NCBI GenBank assembly: GCA_035636095.1 | Contig: DASPZU010000093.1 | Span: 1-26,591 of the forward strand | Direction: 5' to 3' | Length of the DNA: 26,591 bases | Source: Gp7-AA10 sp035636095 | GTDB taxonomy: Bacteria > Acidobacteriota > Thermoanaerobaculia > Gp7-AA8 | Shown here: positions 14,871-21,515 of the stretch, one piece after another | Position numbering within the stretch: position 1 is the first letter of the stretch | Layout of the letters: each line of letters starts with the position of its first letter | The notes under the pieces: model-generated | What the model was told of the DNA's origin: nothing | Database searches by the model: none | Seen by the model: only the letters and a program-made list of their open reading frames with translations | Translations under genes and position numbers: made by a program

Positions 14871-17279
14871 GAACGCCTGCGACGTCGCGACTGATACCAC
14901 CAGCCCGCGTCGGCTGATCGGGCTGTCGTTGAGCGCGTAACCGAAATCGACGCGTACGATCGCGGTGTCGAGGCGCGAAATCGCAAGGCGCAGCCCTGCT
15001 CCGAAGTCGGTCCGCAGACGGCCGCCTGCCTTGCCGGTGTCGAAGAAGATGGCAGCGCCCGGTTCGACCAGTTGCAGAAGCTCGCGACCGAGGAAGAAGC
15101 GTTGCTCCACGTTGAAGAGCAAGCGGCGATTCGCTTCGAAGGCGTAGTTCGGATAGGCGCGCAATCCGTTCTGCCCATCGGCGAAGAATTGCACGTCGCG
15201 ATCGAGATCGCTGCCGACGTCGACCCGCAGGCGCGACACGAATGTCATCGGCCACGCGGTCGTCCACCGCACCACCATCAGGCCGTCGCCCGAGACGATG
15301 GCGTTGCGATTCGTCGAACCCGCTCGCCTGGTTGCGCTGAGGCGCGCGATCGCAAAGCTGTGCGGCCCGAATGCATGGCCATACGATTGATCGCCGCGGA
15401 GCCGCCAGACGCGTTGGGCGCTGCGCGCGAAGTTCACGGCCGAATGAGCGCCGACGTTGAAGTCCTGCTCGCGGAGGCCGAAATCGACATGATCGAGTTT
15501 CACAAAACGAAAGTCCGTGCGATCGAAGCCAACCTGCAAAAACTTGAAGTTGCGATCGAACGGTGCGACGCCGCGAAGCACGCCGAAATCGTCACTGACG
15601 AAATCGATGCCGGCGATCAACCGTGTGTTCCTCAATTCGGTCGAGCCGATCGACACTCCCCCCGCCAGCCCGACCTCGCGATGTTGTTGCCGAAATTCGG
15701 AATCGATTCGGGCATTGGCGTACGTGCGGGCGTTCTGCAGCAGATGATCGGCCAGCACGTTGGCTGTGAAGTGCGTGGCGTGCGACGTCAGCGGACGATC
15801 GATCGAGAGCCGCTCCTGGTTGCCGTCGGAGTTCTTGGCGAGAAGCGCGGATGCGTTCCAGTACCGTCCGAAGATGACTGGATCGACAAGCCGAACAGAA
15901 TTGACCCGCCGCTCGCGCCCATTCGCGACGTCGAGGTCGACTTCGCTGCCGCTTCCGAAGATGTCTTTCTGCGTGATTTCGACGTCGTAGAGCGAGCGGC
16001 CGCCGTCGTTGGAAAAATCGGCGTTGATGTCGGTGGTCAGCGCATCCTGCGTCGCGATGGTGATGTCGACGACGCCGTCGTGCAGCTCGCCCGCACTGAC
16101 CGATGCCGACTTCAGAAATCCGAGCGCGCGGAGGCTCCGCTCCGTCTCGGCCAGTCGCGCCGGATCGTAAGGATCGCCTTCGTGAAACAGTAAGAACTTT
16201 CGTAACAATTTTTCGGGCGTGGCAACGGCGACGAGATTCGCCCTCCGGTAAAACCCTCCCCTGCTCGCCTCAGCCGGATCGAAAAGTGGAGCGGTGCGAA
16301 TGGTGATCGTTCCGATGCGCGTCGCGGGCGGCGGCTTGACCGACAATCGTGCGATGCCGGCCAGCGCGCGCGCCATCTCGCCATCGCGCAATTCGGTGAG
16401 CGCGGTGGCGTCATGGCGGAGATATGCGTTCAGGAACAGGAGCGTGGCGATGCGGACCGCGACCGAGTCGTGGTCCGAAAACGTGGAGTGATTTGCGCCC
16501 TGCACCACCAGCAGGTATTGATCGTCGCGATGAATGCTGTTGAACGGGACGCGCCTCTTCCGCGCCCACGTCCCGTACAGCGGGTCCCAATCGCGCGTGC
16601 CGGTGATGTGCAGCATGGGGATGGCAATGTCGCTGTACGACGCCGTTTGAAAGTTCTCCGACATCGAGATCGGAATCGCGGCGCGAACGCGCGGATCGCG
16701 GAAGTTGACGACGGTCCGATCGGGAAAAAGGACTCGAAGGCCGCCTAACGCGAGCGCTCCGTACGCGCCGAGGGAATGTCCCGCCACGCCGATGGCCGTC
16801 CGATCGATGTTTCCGCGCAGCGCCATCGGCAGCGGGTCGTCGCTCTGCAATTGATCGACCACGAAGCGAAGATCCTCCGGAACATCGATCCAGTTCTGCC
16901 GGTCGAATCCCTTTTTGAACAGGTGCCACCATCCGCGGCGCGCCGCCTCGGCATTCAGCCCCACATGGCCGGGATGGACAGACACGTACCCGTAGCTCGC
17001 CCAATACTCGCCGAGGTAGCGATAGCCGAGACGCGAGTTGCCGAGGCCATGCGAAAAAATGATGGCGGGCATGTTCGGCTGGGCGGGATCGGGCGCGTAG
17101 ATGTGCACGGGCACATGGCGCTGGCGTTTCGCGTCGAACCAGTCGGCGTCGTACTCCACGACGCGATGCGGACCCGGTCGCGCAAGCGCTGCAAAGGCTG
17201 GATCGCTGACGCGACGGTTCGGCAGCGACGCGCATCCTGCGACAGCCAGGAAGCAGAGCGCGCAAAGGTTTCGGATCAT
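14868..17279 (-). CDS. alpha/beta-hydrolase - POTRA - Omp85 beta-barrel fusion (type Vd-like autotransporter candidate)
   Basis: 803 residues in one uninterrupted frame from the ATG at 17279. Signal 1-16 with a lipobox-like VAGC (Cys16). Residues about 38-292 are a PAF-acetylhydrolase/dienelactone-hydrolase-like alpha/beta-hydrolase: FSHGLG oxyanion region (76-80), nucleophile Ser169 in GHSLG, probable acid Asp230 (GTRDWDP) and His264 (GANHSTF). About 321-412 is one POTRA-like domain (RIGTITI, then FHEGDPYDPARLAETERSLR). About 413-803 is an Omp85/BamA-type 16-strand barrel region (YDVEITQKDIFGSGSEVDL, RLVDPVIFGRY, GLRAYPNYAFEANRRLLFNVE, FFDTGK, FGAGLRLAISRLDTAIVRVDFGY), ending in Phe803 as outer-membrane barrels do. 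The order passenger-POTRA-barrel is that of patatin-like PlpD (type Vd secretion), with a different enzyme as passenger. Its ATG overlaps the upstream barrel gene's stop (ATGA). Confidence 0.9.
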   Translation of the reverse strand: MIRNLCALCFLAVAGCASLPNRRVSDPAFAALARPGPHRVVEYDADWFDAKRQRHVPVHIYAPDPAQPNMPAIIFSHGLGNSRLGYRYLGEYWASYGYVSVHPGHVGLNAEAARRGWWHLFKKGFDRQNWIDVPEDLRFVVDQLQSDDPLPMALRGNIDRTAIGVAGHSLGAYGALALGGLRVLFPDRTVVNFRDPRVRAAIPISMSENFQTASYSDIAIPMLHITGTRDWDPLYGTWARKRRVPFNSIHRDDQYLLVVQGANHSTFSDHDSVAVRIATLLFLNAYLRHDATALTELRDGEMARALAGIARLSVKPPPATRIGTITIRTAPLFDPAEASRGGFYRRANLVAVATPEKLLRKFLLFHEGDPYDPARLAETERSLRALGFLKSASVSAGELHDGVVDITIATQDALTTDINADFSNDGGRSLYDVEITQKDIFGSGSEVDLDVANGRERRVNSVRLVDPVIFGRYWNASALLAKNSDGNQERLSIDRPLTSHATHFTANVLADHLLQNARTYANARIDSEFRQQHREVGLAGGVSIGSTELRNTRLIAGIDFVSDDFGVLRGVAPFDRNFKFLQVGFDRTDFRFVKLDHVDFGLREQDFNVGAHSAVNFARSAQRVWRLRGDQSYGHAFGPHSFAIARLSATRRAGSTNRNAIVSGDGLMVVRWTTAWPMTFVSRLRVDVGSDLDRDVQFFADGQNGLRAYPNYAFEANRRLLFNVEQRFFLGRELLQLVEPGAAIFFDTGKAGGRLRTDFGAGLRLAISRLDTAIVRVDFGYALNDSPISRRGLVVSVATSQAF

Positions 17280-17998
17280 CGAAATGGATGTTCGAAGCTC
17301 AAATACAAAATCACTGCCCGCTCGCCGGCGCTCGGGCCGATGCCGATCGGAAATCCGACGGCCGGAACGATCTGCAAGCCGTTGGCGTAGTTGTATGCCC
17401 ACCGAACGGCCGGACTGATCAGCAGGGAATTTTGGCCGTCCTCGCGATTAAAGACTGTCTCGACCATGAAGTTGATTCGCTTCGCCGGCCGATAAACGAT
17501 GTTGTCGGCGAGATTGAGAGCGTGCGAGGTGCCGTGGGAGTGCGGAACTGTGATCACTCCGGCATCGAAATGAAAGTTCCACTGCTCGACCGGGGCGAGG
17601 CTGGTAGCCATCTCGACGTTGTACCCGACGGCACCGTTTCCCTGGCCGCGACGCCAGTCGCCGGTTGGTAGCATCAACGTAAAGCGCGGCGTTGCTGCGA
17701 ACTTCGAATCAGAATTGCCGGCGAGCTGATAGCGATAGTTCAATGCCACGTCGCCGATTCGACCGCCGGTCTGCAGAGGGACGGTGTAGCTCAGTTGATG
17801 CTTCTGGGCCGGTGCGGGCCACTCCTGCGTAAAGGTGTAGATCCAGGTGTGGGTCCGGATATCGCGCTGGAAAAGACTGATGTGCTGCACGATTGCCGGT
17901 TCCTGGTTATAAGCCTCTTCGGTCAGCAGACTGTTGTCCTGAATGCCCGGCTCGTCGGAAAGCGCGAGAGCCGCGAGCATGCACAGAACCGGCAGCAC
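17276..17998 (-). CDS. outer-membrane beta-barrel protein, PF13557 (phenol MetA degradation)-like
   Basis: 240 residues. The short signal is MLPVLCMLAALALSDEP. After it comes a series of alternating strands (HTWIYTFTQEWPAPAQKHQLSYTVPL, GDVALNYRYQL, FAATPRFTLMLPTGDW, GYNVEMATSLAP, WNFHFDAGVITVPHSH) ending in ILYLSFEHPF, a barrel-type C-terminus. The FTLMLPTGDW and RINFMVETVFN motifs resemble proteins annotated as transporter or putative MetA-pathway outer-membrane proteins. The function is unknown. The start is GTG at 17998, six bases after a TAATCT box, without a Shine-Dalgarno. Its stop overlaps the start of the hydrolase-Omp85 gene, so the two are made together. Confidence 0.75.
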   Translation of the reverse strand: MLPVLCMLAALALSDEPGIQDNSLLTEEAYNQEPAIVQHISLFQRDIRTHTWIYTFTQEWPAPAQKHQLSYTVPLQTGGRIGDVALNYRYQLAGNSDSKFAATPRFTLMLPTGDWRRGQGNGAVGYNVEMATSLAPVEQWNFHFDAGVITVPHSHGTSHALNLADNIVYRPAKRINFMVETVFNREDGQNSLLISPAVRWAYNYANGLQIVPAVGFPIGIGPSAGERAVILYLSFEHPFR

Positions 17999-18004
17999 AT
18001 GACC

Positions 18005-18010
18005 AGATTA
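18005..18010 (-). promoter_or_regulatory. -10-like TAATCT before the outer-membrane barrel gene
   Basis: TAATCT on the minus strand ends six bases before the GTG at 17998, matching the TANNNT plus short-gap pattern. No Shine-Dalgarno is present. Confidence 0.4.
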
Positions 18011-18016
18011 GCATCG

Positions 18017-18122
18017 GCCGCCAAGTCGGCGGCACCCTCGCAGCCCGGATGTCGGCCAGGGGGTGCCGACACGCGAGAATGCCGCCGCTTCGCGGCCGCT
18101 ACTGACTTTGTCAGTTAGGCGG
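18017..18122. repeat. copy A of a tandemly duplicated GC-rich 3' element
   Basis: About 105 bases, lying between the small membrane-protein gene at 18115 and the barrel gene. It aligns along its length with 18436-18543, sharing for example the 14-base GCCGCCGCTTCGCG (18081-18094 and 18501-18514) and CGCAGCCCGGA. It holds potential hairpins: GGCACCC with GGGTGCC, GGCCGCG with CGCGGC-type bases, and a perfect ACTGAC-TTT-GTCAGT (18101-18115) ending at the gene's stop. It could act as a terminator for the upstream minus-strand gene. Confidence 0.75.
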
Positions 18123-18426
18123 CGCGGGGAGGCGAACGCGGGTCGGCCAGCGGAATGAGGAACAGCGTTGCGCGGCGGTCGCGGATCGACTCGATCTTCG
18201 CGACCACCACCAGTGCGACGACGAGGATGACGGCTTCAACGACCAGGGCCAGCGCTTCCTCGAGCGCGTCGCGATCGGCGATCAAGTCGTCGGATACCGA
18301 AATGATCGGAAAGAGCAGCGCCAGGGCGCAGCCGATCGCGAGGCTAACACGCCGCGACCGCCGCCGGACGGTGAGCATCGCCCCGAGAGCGATCGTCAGC
18401 CAGAGAAGGTTGAGGAAGTTTTCCAT
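18115..18426 (-). CDS. small membrane protein, paralogue 1
   Basis: 103 residues from the ATG at 18426. A longer frame to 18453 lies in the repeated element. There are about three hydrophobic segments: residues 3-17, 26-43 (SLAIGCALALLFPIISVSDDL) and 55-75 (ALALVVEAVILVVALVVV). The motif LLFPIISVSDDLIADR and the ending DPRSPPRAA are shared with the neighbouring gene at 18541, as is the MExxLNLxWL start. Acidic SDDL-DR right after a helix is the most conserved part. I do not recognise a function; the pair looks like a tandem duplication. Confidence 0.75.
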   Translation of the reverse strand: MENFLNLLWLTIALGAMLTVRRRSRRVSLAIGCALALLFPIISVSDDLIADRDALEEALALVVEAVILVVALVVVAKIESIRDRRATLFLIPLADPRSPPRAA

Positions 18427-18435
18427 AGCGTCGCA

Positions 18436-18543
18436 GCCGTCAAGTGGCGGCATCCCGCAGCCCGGACGCCGGCTTCAGGGGGTAGCCAGCGCGCGAGAAC
18501 GCCGCCGCTTCGCGTCTGCGACTTGCTGTGCAGACTGGCGTCA
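18436..18543. repeat. copy B of the duplicated GC-rich 3' element
   Basis: The counterpart of 18017-18122, placed just after the stop of paralogue 2 exactly as copy A follows paralogue 1. It has several substitutions and small indels and a weaker hairpin than copy A. Gene plus element repeats with a unit of about 410 bases. Confidence 0.75.
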
Positions 18544-18846
18544 GCGGGTGGGCGGGGAGCGGGGATCGGAGGCGGTCGCGACTTCGAGGACGTAGGGCGC
18601 GAATCGCTTCGCACCGAGGCGTGCAATCGTGACGAAGGCAACGCACAGCACCACCGCTTCTACGATGGCGGCTACGGCGTCGTTGAACGTCCGATCGGCG
18701 TTGAGGTCGTCGGACGCCGAGATGATCGGGAACAGGAGAACTGCAACACACGCCAGCACCAACCACACCTGACCCGAGCGCTTCGGAACGAGCGTGAAAC
18801 CCGCAACCGCGATCGCGAGCCAGATTAGGTTGAGCAGCAGTTCCAT
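18541..18846 (-). CDS. small membrane protein, paralogue 2
   Basis: 101 residues. Same plan as its neighbour: an N-terminal helix (MELLLNLIWLAIAVAGFTLV), a second helix running into LLFPIISASDDLNADR, a third (VAAIVEAVVLCVAFVTIA), and the ending DPRSPPTR. Identity to paralogue 1 is high only in the second helix motif and at both ends, so the duplication is old or the helices are loosely constrained. It lies 30 bases after the GSI gene on the same strand, so it may be on the glutamine synthetase transcript. Function unknown. Confidence 0.75.
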   Translation of the reverse strand: MELLLNLIWLAIAVAGFTLVPKRSGQVWLVLACVAVLLFPIISASDDLNADRTFNDAVAAIVEAVVLCVAFVTIARLGAKRFAPYVLEVATASDPRSPPTR

Positions 18847-18876
18847 CTACTTCGCCAGTATACGACGAGGTTCAAA

Positions 18877-20301
18877 TCAGATGTCAAAGTAAAGCGCGAA
18901 TTCCCATGGATGCGGACGCAGCCGGATGGCGTCCACTTCGTTTTTCCGCTTGTAGTCGATCCACGTTTCGATGAGGTCCTTCGTGAAGACGTCCCCCTCC
19001 AGCAGGAAATCGTGATCTTCCTCCAGGGCGTCCAGGACGACATCCAGCGAGCCGGGAAGCTGCTTGATCTTGGCAGCCTCCTCCGGCTCGAGCTCGTAGA
19101 GGTCCACATCCATCGGCTGGCCGGGATCGATCTTTTTGCGTACGCCATCGAGTCCCGCCATCACACACGCCGAAAATGAGAGATACGGATTCGCGGAGGG
19201 ATCGGGCGTGCGGAATTCAATCCGCTTGGCCTTCTCCGATTGCGAGTACATCGGGATGCGAACGCACGCCGAGCGATTGCGCTGACTGTAGGCAAGATTG
19301 ATCGGTGCTTCGTAGCCCGGCACCAGACGGCGATAGCTGTTGGTGGTCGGTGCGATGAGAGCACACAGCGCAGGCGCGTGCTCGAGGATGCCGCCGATGT
19401 AGTGGAGGCACATCTTCGAGATTCCGGCGTAGCCCGCCTTGTCGTAGAAAAGGTTCTTGTTCCCGTTCCACAGACTCTGGTGCGTATGCATGCCCGATCC
19501 GTTGTCCTGAAAGATCGGCTTGGGCATGAAGGTCGCCGTTTTGCCAAATCGCCGCGCGGTGTTCTTCGCGCAGTACTTGTACCAAAGGACTTTGTCCGCC
19601 ATGCGCGTGAGCGTGTCGAAGCGCATGTCGATCTCGGTCTGGCCGGCCGTGCCCACCTCGTGATGATGCACTTCCACCTGGATGCCGACGCTCTGGAGTG
19701 CAAGGACGGTCGCCGAACGGATGTCCTGGAACTTGTCCATCGGCGGGACCGGAAAGTAACCCTGCTTGTAGCGCGGCTTGTAACCGAGGTTCGGACGTTC
19801 CGGCGTGCCTTCCTTGCCTGAGTTCCAGAAGCCTGCTTCGGAGTCGATGTAGTAGAAGCCGTAGTTGTAGCTCTGATCGAAGCGGATGTCGTCGAGAAAG
19901 AAAAACTCCAGCTCCGGTCCGATGTAAATCGTGTCGGCAATTCCGCTCTTCTTGACGTAGGCCTCGGCTTTCTTCGCGATGTTGCGCGGGTCGCGGGAGT
20001 ACATCTTGCCGGTGATGGGATCCTTCACGTCGCAGATGAACACGACGGTTGGATCGGCTGTGAACGGATCCATGACTCCCGTGTCGGCATCCAGCATCAG
20101 GAGCATGTCGGATTCATGAATGCTCTGGAAGCCGCGGATGGAGGAGCCGTCGAAGCCGATCCCTTCTTCGAACAGTTCCTCGGTGAGCTCGCTGACGGGG
20201 ATGGAAAAGTGTTGCCACAAGCCAGGAACATCGATGAAGCGGAGATCGACGATCTTGGCGCCGTTCTCCTTCGCCAGCTTGATCGCGTCTTTTGTACTCA
20301 C
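18877..20301 (-). CDS. glnA: type I glutamine synthetase
   Basis: 474 residues, the normal GSI length. It makes glutamine from glutamate, ammonium and ATP as a dodecamer in the cytoplasm. Visible landmarks: the N-terminal latch FDGSSIRGFQSIHESDM, the metal-site IGPELEFFF, HHHEVGTAGQTEIDMRF, KPIFQDNGSGMHTHQSLW, the ATP/glutamate region NSYRRLVPGYEAP and RIEFRTPDPSANPYL. Tyr402 in VDLYELEPEEAAKIKQ lies where the adenylylated Tyr397 of the E. coli enzyme is, so GlnE-type control is possible. The start is GTG with GGAGG five bases upstream (20307-20311). The GSII gene ends 14 bases before it on the same strand. Confidence 0.95.
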   Translation of the reverse strand: MSTKDAIKLAKENGAKIVDLRFIDVPGLWQHFSIPVSELTEELFEEGIGFDGSSIRGFQSIHESDMLLMLDADTGVMDPFTADPTVVFICDVKDPITGKMYSRDPRNIAKKAEAYVKKSGIADTIYIGPELEFFFLDDIRFDQSYNYGFYYIDSEAGFWNSGKEGTPERPNLGYKPRYKQGYFPVPPMDKFQDIRSATVLALQSVGIQVEVHHHEVGTAGQTEIDMRFDTLTRMADKVLWYKYCAKNTARRFGKTATFMPKPIFQDNGSGMHTHQSLWNGNKNLFYDKAGYAGISKMCLHYIGGILEHAPALCALIAPTTNSYRRLVPGYEAPINLAYSQRNRSACVRIPMYSQSEKAKRIEFRTPDPSANPYLSFSACVMAGLDGVRKKIDPGQPMDVDLYELEPEEAAKIKQLPGSLDVVLDALEEDHDFLLEGDVFTKDLIETWIDYKRKNEVDAIRLRPHPWEFALYFDI

Positions 20302-20315
20302 GGACGCCTCCGGAT

Positions 20316-21374
20316 CTATTGCCGCGCGTAGGCGGCCGCTTCCTCCGTCCTTCGCGATGGCTGTCCATCGCCGCAGACCGTTTCAATCAAAATCGCACAG
20401 ACCTGATACGGATCCATGTTGGCCGCCGGACGGCGGTCTTCGAAGTAGCCGCGTCCGGCATTGACGGTCGCCATGGGGATGCGGACGGATGCACCGCGAT
20501 CGAACTGGCCGTAACGGAATTCGTGGAGCGCCGATGTCTCATGCAGTCCGGTGAGCCGTTCCTCGTTATGCGCGCCATAGACCTTGATGTGCTCGTTATG
20601 ACGCTTTTCGAGCTTTTTCATCGCCTCTTCGATCACCTTGATACCGCCCGATTCCCGCATCGGTTTGGTCGAGAAGTTGGTGTGCGCGCCCGCTCCGTTC
20701 CAATCGCCCTTGACCGGCTTGGGATAGAGCGTCGCGCTGACTCCGAATTCTTCTCCCACGCGATATAGCAGCCATCGCGCCAGCCACAGCTCATCGGCGA
20801 CGTCAGGCGCGCCGATGGCCCCCACCTGAAACTCCCACTGCGCCGGCATGACCTCGGCGTTGGTTCCCACGATGTGGATTCCAGCTTTCATGCATGCATG
20901 CGTATGCGCTTCGACGACGTCGCGCCCGAAGACCTCGTCGCTGCCCACGCCGCAGTAGTAGCCGCCCTGCGGCGCCGGGAATCCGTTGTCGGGCCATCCC
21001 AGAGGGCGCGCGCCCTGGAAGAACGTGTATTCCTGCTCGATGCCGAACCACGCCTCGTGGGCTTTGTACTTCTCGGCGACTTCTCGCAGATGCGCGCGCG
21101 TGTTGCTCCAATGCACGCTGCCGTCGGGATTGAGGACCTCGCACAGCACCAGGATCGATCCCTCTTCGTGCAGCGGATCGGGCGTGTAGCGCGCCGGTTT
21201 GAGCTGCAGATCGCTGAAGTGTCCGCTGGCCTGATAGGTGCTCGATCCGTCGTAGCCCCAGTCAGGAATGTCCTTGAGCGATTTCACGTCATCGATGATT
21301 TTTGTTTTGGATCGGAGTTTTGCGGTGGGCTTCTGTCCATCAATCCAGATGTACTCCGCGGTGATCTTTGTCAA
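20316..21374 (-). CDS. glnII: type II (eukaryotic-type) glutamine synthetase
   Basis: 352 residues, matching GSII rather than GSI (about 470). Landmarks are PDWGYDGSSTYQASGHFSDLQLKP, WFGIEQEYTFF, YYCGVGSDEVFGRDVVEAHTHAC, MPAQWEFQVG, KGDWNGAGAHTNFST, LTGLHETSALHEF and GASVRIP. GSII is a decameric enzyme common in eukaryotes and in a limited set of bacteria (for example rhizobia, Frankia, Streptomyces). The start is a TTG at 21374 with a strong AAGGAGG (21384-21390) nine bases upstream; I see no better in-frame start. It precedes GSI in what looks like one operon. A possible promoter is TTGAAA (21436-21431), a 17-base spacer and GTTATC (21413-21408), with the -35 hexamer inside a heptamer repeat arm. 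Confidence 0.95.
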   Translation of the reverse strand: MTKITAEYIWIDGQKPTAKLRSKTKIIDDVKSLKDIPDWGYDGSSTYQASGHFSDLQLKPARYTPDPLHEEGSILVLCEVLNPDGSVHWSNTRAHLREVAEKYKAHEAWFGIEQEYTFFQGARPLGWPDNGFPAPQGGYYCGVGSDEVFGRDVVEAHTHACMKAGIHIVGTNAEVMPAQWEFQVGAIGAPDVADELWLARWLLYRVGEEFGVSATLYPKPVKGDWNGAGAHTNFSTKPMRESGGIKVIEEAMKKLEKRHNEHIKVYGAHNEERLTGLHETSALHEFRYGQFDRGASVRIPMATVNAGRGYFEDRRPAANMDPYQVCAILIETVCGDGQPSRRTEEAAAYARQ

Positions 21375-21383
21375 TTTGCAAAA

Positions 21384-21390
21384 CCTCCTT
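21384..21390 (-). promoter_or_regulatory. glnII: Shine-Dalgarno AAGGAGG that fixes the TTG start of glnII
   Basis: A perfect anti-16S match nine bases before TTG (21374). It supports the uncommon TTG start and contrasts with the leaderless-looking genes around it. Confidence 0.75.
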
Positions 21391-21428
21391 CAATGAGGAT
21401 GCGGGAGGATAACAGAATTGGAAGCCTG

Positions 21429-21515
21429 AATTTCAAATTTCAAATTTCAAATTAAAAATGAAAACCGGAAGGCGCTGATTCTTGATTTTTCATTTGAAAT
21501 TTGAAATTTGAAATT
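21429..21515. repeat. inverted heptamer array, unit AAATTTC
   Basis: The left arm (21429-21452) is 24 bases of AATTTCA-type tandem heptamers. The right arm (21492-21515) is its exact inverse. Pairing extends inward by AAAAAT (21454-21459) with 21485-21490 after one mismatch. The loop is GC-richer. The right arm sits directly against the stop of the diguanylate cyclase gene, the left arm in the promoter region of glnII. It is strikingly AT-rich for this DNA. Confidence 0.92.

Noticed and set aside
16317..16406. Junction of hydrolase and Omp85 considered as a sequencing-error fusion of two genes
   Set aside because: The frame is open throughout. The only in-frame ATG near the junction (16376) gives a product without signal peptide, and the linker reads like normal protein. 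Raw reads would still be decisive.
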